Assembly: GCA_026008535.1 (NCBI GenBank) | Contig: BRKX01000014.1 | Span: forward strand, 45,328,506 to 45,392,505 | Length of the DNA: 64,000 bases | Direction of reading: 5' to 3' | DNA from: Perilla frutescens | Lineage: Eukaryota > Streptophyta > Magnoliopsida > Lamiales > Lamiaceae | Shown here: positions 22,031 through 32,915 of the stretch, one piece after another | How the letters are laid out: each line of letters starts with the position of its first letter | Numbering within the stretch: the first letter of the stretch is position 1 | The notes under the pieces: generated by a model | Seen by the model: the letters and a program-made list of their open reading frames with translations, nothing else | The model's database searches: none | What the model was told of the DNA's origin: nothing | Translations under genes and position numbers: made by a program

Positions 22031-24676
22031 CTAATCATGTTTAAGAGTGATCAGCCTCCAGTCCTTCTTGTGATCAGATTTTCTTCTCTTGGCCAACGGC
22101 TCGGTGGGCTCCTCATCTTCATCCTCGGTGCTGCTATCTGACTCAGTTTCAGCAACCTGAAGTCTTTGTTGAGCTTGCAGCTGCTTGATTTGCTCAGTGT
22201 GCAGTTTAACCTGTTGCTGCAGGGTATTAATCAGTTCCACATAATGTGGAGGGAGCTGGACCATGGAACCGCTGGGTTGAGCCATGAACTGGACCGCTCT
22301 TGAGTCCGCTTCCTCTCCTTTTTCAGTTCCAACAAGTTCCTCACAAGGAACTGTGTGGGAAATGTCTTCTGTCTCTATAGCGATGATCTCATCATAAATT
22401 GACTCTGATGAGGTCTCTGGTGCGGCAGTTTGAGCGACAGCTTGGAGTGCTCTTTGTATTGGGTCAATGTATACAGTTATAGCAAGTGTACCTTGATATG
22501 TGGATTGTTCAGCCTCTTGAGCTATCTGGTCAGCTGACTGGTCATGTTCAGTTGTCTTCGGAGTTGACTCGAGGAAAGGAGCAATTTGTGCTTCAGTTTG
22601 TTACTCGGGGAGTTGAGTCTCTTCGGATGGTTCTTGTAGCTCTTCATCCACTGGGAGGACTGGTAGAGTGGGGGACTTGAGCATTTCTTCAAATTCCAGA
22701 TCACTAGCTGTGTACTCATCAGCTGCTGGCTCCTCAGGTGAGTCATCCAGAAGATTGATGAAGACTTCATCTGAATGAGGGGTTTCTTCAAATGTTAACT
22801 GCCTGGCCACAGATGTTATGGCAGTTTCCCTTGTATTGTGAGCTGTAGAAGTTTCAGCCCTTTGATGGCTTCTCTGAACTTCTTGATTGAACAGCTCCTG
22901 CCCTTCCTTAAGTTGTTCCCGTCTGAGTTTTAGCAGTTCAGTGAGCATCCAGTGTTGTTGAACTTGAGGGGCTTTCCATTGTTGCTGCTCAGCTTGAGTC
23001 CGACGAGGTGGCAGTTTGATATTAGCCCAGATAAGCAAGTCATTCATTGCTTCCACCAGTATTTGTTCAGCAGGACGTGGGTGGTTCCTTCGAATGGCCA
23101 ACATTCTTTTCAACGTGATGACTGGATTTTGCTCTAGAGTCTCCTGTCCAGCCCACTCCATACTCCATCTCTCTTCCCTTCTCCAGAAGCTCATCCCGTG
23201 CAGTGTGGTTAGGAGAAAATGGGCTTCAGAATTGAAGCAATGTCTCCAAAGGCACCAGTAGACGTACCTTTTTAGAGCTTCATACAGAGTAGGAAATCCA
23301 GTGACATCCTCAATGAAGTTCTCAGCTATAAACTTTTGGACTTGTTCATCGGCCCAGCATTTGATAATTTCAGCTCTTGATAAAGCTCTGATGTTCTCTT
23401 TTATTTCTCCCATTGGCGGGCAGGCAGTTCTGAAGAAGTCTGCTCCAGAATCCTTTGGGGGAACTCCTCTGTAAGGCACTATATCATCATTCTCAACTGG
23501 CATAATATCAATTATTTTGATGTTATGAGGAGGCAGTTAAGGAGGAGGTGGAGGCCCTGACTTCTTCTTCTTCTTCCCTTTTGTTTGAACTGCCGAGGGC
23601 TTCTTCTTCGGCTTCCCAGTTCTTTCCTTGAACTGAACTGGTCTTGTAGATATTACTTCTTCTGGCGAATCAATCAGTGATCCAATGTGAACTTAATGCA
23701 GAGGTTTTGCTTGAATTGAGCTTCCCAACATTTGGCTTATTGGAATGTTGTCGTCTGAATCGGAGTCTTCTTGCTGAGTTTCAACTGCAATTTCCTTGCC
23801 CTTTCTTCTTGATGACTCCTCAGTTTTCTTGGAGGAAGCAGCAGTTGGCTGACTGCTTTTGATAGATATTGGTTTTGCAGCAGGCTGCCTCTTGCTAGTA
23901 ACTGGTATAAAATCAATTTTGCCAATCATCAGAATGTCAGTCTCTTCTGCCATGGAGTCAAAGGTTTTCTCCAGTATGATACTGATTCTGCTTGGATAGC
24001 ACATCTTTTGGTAGAACTCATTTGCTAACCAGTTCTTCTCCACAATATCCACATACTTCTTTATTTACTCAAAGAAGTATTGAGCCCAGTTGATGTCGAT
24101 TCCTCTGATGATCGCCACACATATCTTGTACTTGTGCTCCGACATTTCTGAGTGGCTTCCAGTTGTTCCGGATATCATTCTCGCAGCAACTGAGGCCAGA
24201 ATCCTGTATTCTTCTTGAAGAAGAGACATGAGTGTACTGCTTTTGTACACATCCACGCATTCCTTCCGCTTCCACTGGTGGTAGGCTTCCTCTTGATCCA
24301 CTTGAACATCTTACACTCGCATTCCGGTGGTTGGCAGATTGAACAGTCTTCCGAGCAGTTCTGGAGTTATGATCAGTTCGACTCCACGAACTTCGGTCTC
24401 GATTCTGTCATCGTAGCCTTTTGAGTTTACATAAAACTCAACCACGGCCTCTAGATATATTTTCGATGGATACTCTTCGGTGAAGCTTTTCAACCTACTA
24501 TCCTCTATCTTTGCGATCAGTGAGTTGCAGATGATGGAGTTTGAGCACTTCTCTCTGTAAGCGCCTATATCCAGAAACTTATCTCTATAGAGATTTCTTT
24601 GAAATCCTTGTGAAGAAGCACCAGTTCTTCTAAATTTGAAGTTTTGTCGAACAGCTGGTGCGCGTCTATCAGCCAT
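22031..24676 (-). pseudogene. accessory gene A (same family), five internal stops and no frameshift
   Basis: One frame of 882 codons runs from the ATG at 24676 (MADRRAPAVRQNFKFRR, good context ACACCATGG) to TAG/TAA-type end at 22033-22031. It is interrupted only by stops at 24313-24311, 24067-24065, 23695-23693, 23539-23537 and 22603-22601, all TAA. Domains in order: N-terminal domain with VVEFYVNSKGYDDRIETEVR (residues 78-97) and KYKICVAIIRGIDINWAQYF; a basic linker (KGKKKKKSG); DSGADFFRTACPPMG; HFLLTTLHGMSFWRREERWS; a glutamine-rich coiled-coil-like stretch; and an acidic tail with AKRRKSDHKK, a possible nuclear localisation signal. It lies in the place where some Sireviruses carry an envelope-like gene, but I see no signal peptide or membrane segment. 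Confidence 0.75.
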
Positions 24677-25060
24677 GGTGTTTTTGTTTGGAATGAATGA
24701 TCAGGGAGAAAAAAAAATGGCTTTAACTGATTTTATGAACTAAGTATTTTTTTACTTTTGAGAGATCTTCGGAACAGTTTCGAGAATTAAAGAATCAAAG
24801 ATGCTTGAATTCTTTACTGCGCTTTGAGGATGGTAAAAGTAAAAATGAAAATTCAGCTATCCCTTTTATAGAGTATGAGGGGGTTCATCCAATGGTTGTG
24901 ACGCTTGGTCTCCCCAATTTCAACGGTCGGATTGGATTAATCGACCCATCGATTGGCTTTTCAATTCTATCCGTTGGGGAGTGAAGAGGAGAGAGAAAGA
25001 CGATTCAACGGTAACATTTGGATGACACGTGTTTTTACCATTTCCAGTAATGAGATTTTT
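24677..25060 (-). promoter_or_regulatory. putative promoter and 5' leader of accessory gene A
   Basis: In minus-strand order: CACGTG at 25026-25031, AACGG motifs at 25007-25011, 24971-24975 and 24922-24926, then CTCTATAAAAGGG (TATAAAAG 24863-24870). An A/C-rich leader of about 165 bp follows, ending in ACACCATGG. This looks like a complete RNA polymerase II promoter inside the retroelement. Function is inferred. Confidence 0.5.
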
Positions 25061-25600
25061 GAACTTATCTCTTCTCTTCAGCAGTTTCTCCTTAGCTTGA
25101 AAACTGATTACGTCATAAGTTGGGTATGACCGTAACTGATGGTTTTTCTGTTGATCAGTTCCAACTGGGATATCTTCTCATTAGTTCTTGACTGATCTTA
25201 ACTGCTCAGATCTTCATTCAGCTGCTTCTCAGTTCAGCTGTTCTCCTTCAGCTGCTCCTTGAACTGATATCTCCTTTTGAGTTTACTTCAGTTCTTATGA
25301 CTTTTTCGTCAGTTTGATCAATTTGCAACTTGTAAGTTCTGCATAACTGACTGGATCATTAGTCTGAGCGACCGAACTGATGATTCAGTTGAACTGAAGG
25401 GGTAAACTGATCATTTCCAGTTTGTTTATTTCTCAGCAGCTTCTTGCATATACTTCAAACTGATGGATTAAGTGGCGAACTGATCAGTTTTTCGTCTTTT
25501 TTACTCAGTTTCTCTCTTCAGCTGGAGTGGTTCCTTGGCTTTTTTCTTCCAGTTCATCATCTTCATCCTGTGATGCTAGCTCCAGCAGTCCCAACTGTAT
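25061..25600. other. non-coding spacer dense in TCAGTT/AACTGA
   Basis: No ORF. The hexamers TCAGTT, AACTGA and CAGCTG occur far more often than expected, sometimes several per 60-base line (for example 25201-25280 and 25381-25460). The bias extends into the LTR repeats and parts of the coding regions. Confidence 0.6.
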
Positions 25601-28600
25601 GCATAGCTCCATAAACCTTGCTTCGAGCAACGGTTTGGTGAAGATGTCGGCTATCTACTTCTCAGTATTGACATATTTGATGCATATGTCTTTCTTCTCG
25701 ATGTGATCTCTGATGAAGTGGTGCCTTATATCAATGTGCTTAGTTCTTGAATGTAGAACTGGATTCTGAGATATCGCGATTGCACTATTGTTGTCATAGT
25801 AGATAGGCACTTCTTCAGTTTCAACTTTGTAATCCTTCAATTGTTGCTTCATCCAGAGTATTTGAGCACAGCAGCTACATACTCTGCTTTAGTTGTTGAC
25901 GTGGCAACTGAGTGCTGCTTCTTGCTAAACCAGGATATCAGTTTGCTTCCAAGAAACTGACATGTTCCACTGGTGCTTTTTCTGTCAATCTTGCATCCAC
26001 CAAAGTCTGAGTCTGAATACCCAATTAAACTCAAACTGTCATCTCTGGGATACCATAATCCAAGATTTATGGTTCCTTTGAGATATTTGATGATTCTCTT
26101 AGCTGCTTCAAGATGACTTTTCTTTGGATTGGCTTGAAACCATGCACATAGACCGACTGAATATGAGATGTCTGGCCGGCTGACTGTTAAGTAAAGTAAG
26201 GACCCAATGATTCCTCTGTAGTAAGTTTGGCTAACTGATTCTCCTTCTGCATCAAGAGTTAGTTGAACTGATGTGTTCATTGGAACCTTGAGAGTTTTTC
26301 CTTTACTTAGTCCAAACTTCTTGACTAGTTCCTTGGTGTACTTCGCCTGGCTGATATGAATTCCATCTTTTAGCTACTTCACTTGGAGTCCTAGGAAGAA
26401 TGTCATTTCTCCCATCATGCTCATCTCGAATTCACTTTGCATCAGTTGAGCGAACTGTGTGCATAGATCTTTGCTCTTTGATCCAAAGATTATGTCATCC
26501 ACATAAATTTGAACCATTAAGATCTCAGTTGATCGTTCTATTCTGAATAGAGTTCGATCAATGACTCCTTTTTGAAACCCGTTTTTCAGCAAGAATGTTG
26601 TTAGAGTTTCATATCACGCTATTGGAGCTTGCTTTAGTCCGTAGAAAGCCTTTTTCAGTTTGAAGACTTGATCACCAATTTCAAAGTCTGGCGGTTGCTC
26701 GACGTATACGTCCTCCTTGAGCATTCCTTGAAGAAAAGCACTCTTGACATCCATATGGTAGACTGTGAAGTTAAAGTGAGCTACATAGGCTAGGAACAGT
26801 CTGATGGCTTCCAATCTTGCAACTGGCGCAAATGTCTCATCAAAGTCGATCCCTTCACTTTGTGAGTAACCTTTGGCTACCAGTCTAGCCTTGTTCCTTG
26901 TGATCACTCCTTGTTCATCCAGCTTGTTGTGAAAAACCCATTTTGTGCCAATGACCTTCTGGGTTTTCAGCCCGTCAACAAGAAACCATACGTCATTTCG
27001 TGTGAACTGGTTCAGTTCTTCCTGCATAGCCATGATCCAGTCTGAATCTACTGAGGCTTCCTTGACGTTTGCTGGTTCAGTTTGAGAGATGAAGCATGTG
27101 AATAAGGCATGCTCGGTTGATCCTCTGGTTTGAACTCGACTTCTTGGATCACCAACTATCTTGTCAGTTGGATGGCTTCGGAGCCACTTGGGCAATATGG
27201 CTTCAGCTGAGTCTCCAGCTGGCTCTTCTGTGATGACGTCATCAGTTTCTTGTTCATCAGTAGGTTCAGCATTCTCATCATTTCTTCCCTCTGCTTCATT
27301 TGTGGGGTTTGCGGTCTCAGCACGATTTGTGTCTTTATTGACCAAGTTGTTCTCAACTGGCTTAGTACCAGTTTCATTGCCTTCTTCTAATAAAACTTCA
27401 AATTGTTCTGGAACAATGTGATCTACATAGTCCTGCGAATTTTTAGTTTCACTAGGTAGTACTTGAACTGATGTGTCTATAGTTTCTTTGTTCCTGTACT
27501 CATTAGCAAATTCATCAAATACCACATGACATGTTATTTCCACAACAAGAGTTCGTTTATTGAACATTCTATAAGCTTGTGCATGTGGTGAGTTATACCC
27601 AAGAAATATACCCTCATCAGCTTTAGCACTAAAAGCTTTCAATTGAGTCTTGCCATTGTTATGAATATAACATTTACAGCTAAATATTTTAAAATATGAG
27701 ATAGAAGGCTTACGACCCTTGTATAGTTCATAAGGTGTCTTGTCATGGGCTGCTACAATGGCACTTCGATTTTGAGTATGGCAAGCTGTGTTGACTGCTT
27801 CAGCCCAGTACCCTTCAGCTATGTTGGCATCAGCTATCATCGCTTGAGCTGCTTCCTTTAGTGTTCGGTTGCGCCTTTCAGCTACACTATTTTATTGTGG
27901 AGTTCTTGCAGCTGAATGTTCATGAGTAATCCCAAGCTGGTTGAGGAAGCTGATCATGTGTTGATTCACAAATTCAGTTCTATTGTCGGAACGAATCCTT
28001 TGAACTGATCTTTCCTTTTCAGTTTGTAGTCTTCTGATCAATGCCGTGAGCTTGTCATATGTTTCATCTTTGCTCCTCAAAAATTCCACCCAAGTATATC
28101 TTGAGTAATCATCAACTACTACAAGAGTGAATCTTTTGCCTTTTGGAGTTTGAGGTCTAACTGGACCAAACAAATCCATGTGCAGCAGTTGAAGACAGTC
28201 AGTTGTTCCTGGTGGATGATTCTTATTTTTGAAGGATGACTTCACTTGCTTCCCTTTTTGACATGGTCCGCATATACCTGTTTTCTTGTATATCTCCTTG
28301 GGAAGCCCCTCAACTAGCTCTTTCTTTGCTAGGTAGTTGATTGTTTTGAAGTTGAGGTGGTTCAGTCGTCGATGCCATAGCCAGCTTGCTTCAGTTGATC
28401 CTTTTGAGAGAAAGCAAGCTTCTGAGTAGCCAGTTGACCAGTCAACAATGTACATGTTACCTCTTCTGATGCCGGTTAGCAAGATTACTCCAGTTGACTT
28501 GTCTCTTATGTTGCAGGAGTTTTTGGTGAAGTCAACTGAGTAGGCATTGTCGTATAGCTGGCTGATGCTGAGTAATTTGTGCTTTAGTCCATCCACGTGG

Positions 28601-28810
28601 AAGACTCCATTCACTACTACTTTTCCTTTGACAACGAACCCTTCTCCAATGGTTCGACTTTTGGAATTGTCTCCAAATGTGACGAGTGGACCTTTGATTT
28701 CTTCATAACCGTTGAGATCTTTTCTATCTCCGGTCATGTGCTTGGAGCACCCGCTATCTAGATACCAAATGTCTTTGGTTTTCTTCATAGATAGGATGCT
28801 CTTGTCCTGC
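25601..28810 (-). pseudogene. pol: pol of the Sirevirus (protease, integrase, RT, RNase H), broken
   Basis: Protease region WYLDSGCSKHMTGD lies near 28745-28785. The GAG-pre-integrase zinc part (LWHRRLNHLNFKTINYL, then CGPCQKGK) is at about 28260-28390 and the integrase core (LLHMDLFGP ... VVVDDYSRYTW) near 28100-28200. RT covers 27050-26370, with MDVKSAFLQG, FYGLKQAP and the catalytic YVDDIIFGS at about 26490-26520. RNase H (SDSDFGG ... STSGTCQFLG) is at 26280-25850 and the tail HSRTKHIDIRHHFIRD at about 25715-25770. Stops: 27891 (TAA), 26614 (TGA), 26373 (TAG), 25654 (TAG). A small deletion near 25868 shifts the frame in RNase H. Confidence 0.9.
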
Positions 28811-31181
28811 AGAGAAAAGGATTAGCATTTAGGGACCCGTTACATATCGGGTTCTTTTTGATATATTAAGTCTTTTGGAATCCAGACTTGCCAAAATTTT
28901 GGCTTCTTATCATTCAAGGAGTCAACTGATTTGGATCATTTCATCAGTTTCGACTCTCTTTCAACTCTCCTTGAGTCGGTTGAATGGTACCTGCGTTGAA
29001 AGTTAGTGGGATAAAACAATTCAACTAGCACACACTTGTTTTGAGATTTTTGGGCTCTTCTATCAGGCCAATGCCTTGTGTGTTTCCAGTTTATTGGAAT
29101 GAACCTTTTTGGCTCATTTCTGGAATCTAGATAATCATTATAATGATGATAAGGCTCAAACTGGTTTACTTGATCTCTCCTATAAGTGCTTTGATTAGAC
29201 TTCTTAGTAGGGTAGGCTTGAGATCTAAACTGGTCTTTCTTTTCATAGTGAACTGATCTGTCAGTTTGCCTTGAGGGCTTTTTATACTGAACCGGTGGCC
29301 TTTGTTGAACTGGAGGCTTTAGACGAGTGGATTGACTTGAGTGAACTGAAGGTCTTGACTGGGAACTGGGCTTTAGCTGACCGGGTGTTTTAGATTGGTA
29401 GAACTGACCAAACTTTTTAGGCTGGGTCTGGGGATTTTTCAATATTCCCTTTCCTTTGTTTGACTCAGCTGGCTGATCCTGAGATTTCGTGAACCCTTTT
29501 AAGATACCCTTGTCACTAGGTTGAGCAACTGTTTTTCTCTTTTCTAGGGCAGTGAACTTGCTATATCCTAGCCCTGAGCTGCCAGTTCCAGTTCTTTGAT
29601 GACTGAGTATTTCATCTAGAGTCTGAGATCCCTTTTTGAACTTTAGGTTTACCTTTTCTTTTTCAAGGATCTCTTGCTTGAGTTTTTGATTTTCTTCCTC
29701 TAGATCAGCAGTTCTCAGTTTCAATTTCTCAAATTCTTTAAGCTGAGATTCAAGATAATTTATCTTTCATGATCAATGCTTAGTTTCTTGACTTTGTTCC
29801 TCAGTTCATCATTTTCATCTTTCAGTTCAACATGCAAACAGGAGATTGAAGCTAATTGGTCTTCTAGCATCATGAGTTCCATATCAAGTTCATTACTAGA
29901 GACAGTTGCTTCATTTATATGATAAAAGGAGGTTTGAGAATCAGCTGTACTAACCTCTTCATCATTGTCGTCCATAAGGCAGAATAGTGCTTCATCATCT
30001 GAGCTGTAGTCGTCAGAATCGATTCTAGATGGGTAATCTAAATCGTCCAGCACGACATTCTCAAGATTTGCAACCATTGCTTTTCTTTTGAAGAAGCTTC
30101 TCCTCACCTTGGCTTTCTTGTCTTCAGGAAGTTCTGGACATTCAAACCTGTAATGTCCTTGTTTATGACAATGAAAACACTCTCCAAGATTGCGATTGCC
30201 ACTCCTGAATGGTTCAGTTGGCCGTTCAGCTGGTTGGTAGGTTTTTTCAACTTTTGGGACTTCATCAGTTTGAGGTGAAACTGATTGTTTATCCCGAGCT
30301 CTCTTCAACTTTTCTAACAACTTGGTAACTGATTGGATCTGATCATTGATGTCATTAGTTAGATTCTCCTTCTTTTCAGTTGTCTCCCTTTTTCATTCAG
30401 TTGAAGATCCACCTTGGTTTTCTTTGGTTAGTGAGCTCCTAGGTCGGAAGTTGTTTCTTCCTCGAGCGTCTCTAAACCTGGTCCTTTCGCCATAGAAAGC
30501 TGCGTCTTGAGCTAACGATGTGTACGCTTCTCTTTTTCGGTTTAGACTGTACTCATGAGCTTTAAGAGAACCAAATAATTCCCTTGGAGTGATGTTGTTT
30601 AGGTTTCTTGACTCCTTAGTAGTGATCACTTTCATATCCCATTCGTCAGTGAGATTATCCAGTATTTTGGAATTCATCTCTGAATTGGGATAACTTCTTC
30701 CGAAGTTGTTCATCTCACTGATGATGCCTAGAAATCTAGTTTCAAGGCTTGAGATGGACTCTTCTGCCTGCATTTTGAAGGATTCATACCTGTCAATTGC
30801 CAATTGAAGCTTGTTTCTTTTTATGGCTTCGGACTCTCTGCAAAGATCTGCTAGTAGGTCCCATATCTCTTTGGCAGTTGTGCAATTCTTGGTATCCTTC
30901 ATACGATCTTCATCTAGAGTTTGGAATAATGCAGCTTGAGCAACGAACTCTAGATTCTTCAAGTTTTTCTCTTCACTGGTGAGAAGATTAGTTGGCTTCG
31001 GTATCCTTGCCGGTTGATTGATATCAACTATGTGAGCATCATTGTCCATCATGATGATGATTGGGCCTTCTTCAATGACTTCCCACATATTCTCATGAAT
31101 TGAGCAGAGATGCACTTTCATTCTCCTGCTCCAATTATCATAGTTCTCAACTGAAAATATAGGTAGCTTATGGTTTCCCAT
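28811..31181 (-). pseudogene. gag: gag of the Sirevirus, broken
   Basis: The start is taken at the ATG at 31181-31179 (MGNHKLPIFSVENYDNWS), because this is the conserved copia gag opening. The open frame reaches further up into the primer site region without a motif. The gag core runs to about 30400, with a CCHC knuckle CFHCHKQGHYRFEC near 30140-30185. A coiled-coil-rich acidic middle follows (29760-30000), then a long Q/S/P/K-rich basic domain (28936-29724). Stops at 30393 and 28936 and a frameshift near 29745 break it. The extended C-terminal part is typical of Sirevirus gag. Confidence 0.85.
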
Positions 31182-31255
31182 AGCTGGAATGTTAGCACAG
31201 ATAAGTAGATCTGATTCAGTTGATCTGCAGAAATGGTTGATCCTTAGAATCAACC

Positions 31256-31267
31256 GCTCTGATACCA
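31256..31267 (-). other. primer binding site, initiator-Met tRNA
   Basis: On the minus strand TGGTATCAGAGC is an exact match to the copia initiator-Met site, two bases inside the 5' LTR (31270). It confirms orientation and the LTR border. It is not a tRNA gene. Confidence 0.95.
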
Positions 31268-31269
31268 CT

Positions 31270-32915
31270 TGTTGGTCCCGGGTGAGTCGATATCAGTTTA
31301 GAGGGGGGGTGAATAAACTGATACAAAAACTTTTACTTTAGATGCGGAAAACAGGGCCCTATGACTCGCTTGATGAAACTTATTTATGCACAAATTTGAT
31401 AGTCAGTTGAGACAGTTTAAGTGCAGCTTATGTGATGTTATGTGCACTTAGAGATATGCAATGAACAATATAGTACAACACACAAGAGATTTATAGAGGT
31501 TCGAAGTCTCAAACTTCTACGTTCTCTCTTCTTTCCGCAGAAGGGCAACTTCACTATATAATTTGAGTTTCTTTACAAATTACACAATGAAGGACAATTG
31601 GCTGAACCTGGTAACTGCTTGCTACCTCAGCTGGTCAATGGCTCACACTTGAAGTCCCTAACTGCTCGCTAGGAAGGTAGGTGCTATTGTCGTCTTAACA
31701 AGGTTTTAGATCTCTTTCGATCTTCAAGAGGTTAGTCTTGAACAAGGAGGTATCAACTAATGTGCTCCTTTAATTGAGCTGAGTAGTTGATCGTTGAATA
31801 GCTATAACTGAGAAGGCTGCCCTGGCTGAATCATCAACAGCTGGCTGGATGTCTTGATTCAGTGAATTCTTCTTCTCAGTTTGACTTTCGCAGTTTCTAT
31901 CAAACGTTGCACTTGAGCTTGAGTGGGGGGGAGAAAGAAAAGCTCTTAGCTTGTATGTGCGAAGGCTGGCAAGAGGTTATAGTTGCGAAGAGTATTTAAA
32001 ACTCTGATTCACCCGTCTTTTATAGAGGAGTGATTTTATAACCGTTGAGCTCCATTGTCCATTTGATCAGTGGCTCTGTTGGCTCATTAATGGCAGGTGG
32101 TCTTTAATGATCGCTTGGATCATTTGGTTGAAGTAGCCGTTACTCTGCCAATCGATCTTCATTAAATTCCAAGATCTTTGAAGGAGCATTTATTCCAGGA
32201 TACGCTGATTTAAGCAATATACTCCAGGAGTCTTCTGGCTTCAGCTCTCTTGGTAGTTTGGAATTTCAGTTGGCAGTTTTGGATTTTTCAGCTTAGTTAC
32301 ATTATCGTCCCAACTGGCAGTTCTGAGCTTTGTCAGCTAAGTCTGGCTATCGCTTCAGTTGGCAGTTCTGGGCTTGTCAGCTGAGATTGGTCATTGCTCT
32401 AGTTGGCAGTTCTGGGCTTGTGAGCTGAGATTGGCCATTGCTTCAGTTGGCAGTTCTGGGCTTGTCAGCTGAGATTGGCCATTGCTCCAGTTGGCAGTTC
32501 TGGGCTTGTCAGCTGAGATTGGCCATTGCTCCAGTTGGCAATTCTGGGCTTGTCAGTTGAGATTGGCTATCGCTCCAGTTGGATACTGCCAGTCTCTGGC
32601 ATAAACTGACATTCTATCAGTTTCTTCAGTCTTTGGTCAACTCCTTTCTCCCTCAGTTCAGCTGACTCGGTTGTCAGCTTGCTTTGACTGGTATGATTCC
32701 TCAGCCAAGTTGAACTTTAGACTGGATGACGTGTCTTTCAATTTGGGTCATTCTTCAGATCTGTTGACTTTGACTCTTCTAGAGTTCTTCTTTGATGATG
32801 CCCTCCTGGGCTGGTCAGCTTCGATCTACAGCTTGAGCTTTGGTCAGTTTTTCACAAATAATTTTGACATCTCATCAAAACCTGATCTAGGGGTTCCTTA
32901 ATAGTTTTTCTAACA
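31270..32915 (-). repeat. 5' LTR of the 17.6-kb Sirevirus
   Basis: 1,646 bp, TGTTGGTCCCGGG ... TTTCTAACA, next to the exact primer site on its left. It carries a TATA box (TATAAAAG) at 32017-32024 on the minus strand and six 44-bp repeat units at about 32314-32580. Confidence 0.93.
32314..32580. repeat. 44-bp tandem repeat in the 5' LTR, about six units
   Basis: GGCAGTTCTGGGCTTG recurs at 44-bp spacing (near 32361, 32405, 32449, 32493, 32537). The number of units equals that of the partner LTR, so the array predates this insertion. Confidence 0.85.

Larger units (their letters stand above)
15287..32915 (-). mobile_element. complete 17.6-kb Sirevirus-type copia element with three accessory genes; TSD TCTAG
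   Basis: Two 1.65-kb LTRs bound it, with TCTAG at 15282-15286 and 32916-32920. Reading the minus strand: 5' LTR, primer site, gag, protease-integrase-RT-RNase H (about 31.2-25.6 kb), then an 8.7-kb accessory region with genes A, B and C, polypurine tract, 3' LTR. By eye the first ~450 bp of the LTRs differ at about 20 positions (roughly 4%), mostly transitions. At commonly used plant rates this would be of the order of 1-2 million years, but the rate for this species is unknown. Its size is well above that of most copia elements because of the accessory region. Confidence 0.93.

Noticed and set aside
22031..24676. Accessory gene A as an envelope gene
   Set aside because: The position fits, but I see no signal peptide, membrane span or cleavage site. 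Its paralogues B and C share no such feature either.
31256..31267. Match to a tRNA 3' end, possible tRNA gene
   Set aside because: Only the 12-base primer-binding complement is present next to an LTR; no cloverleaf follows.
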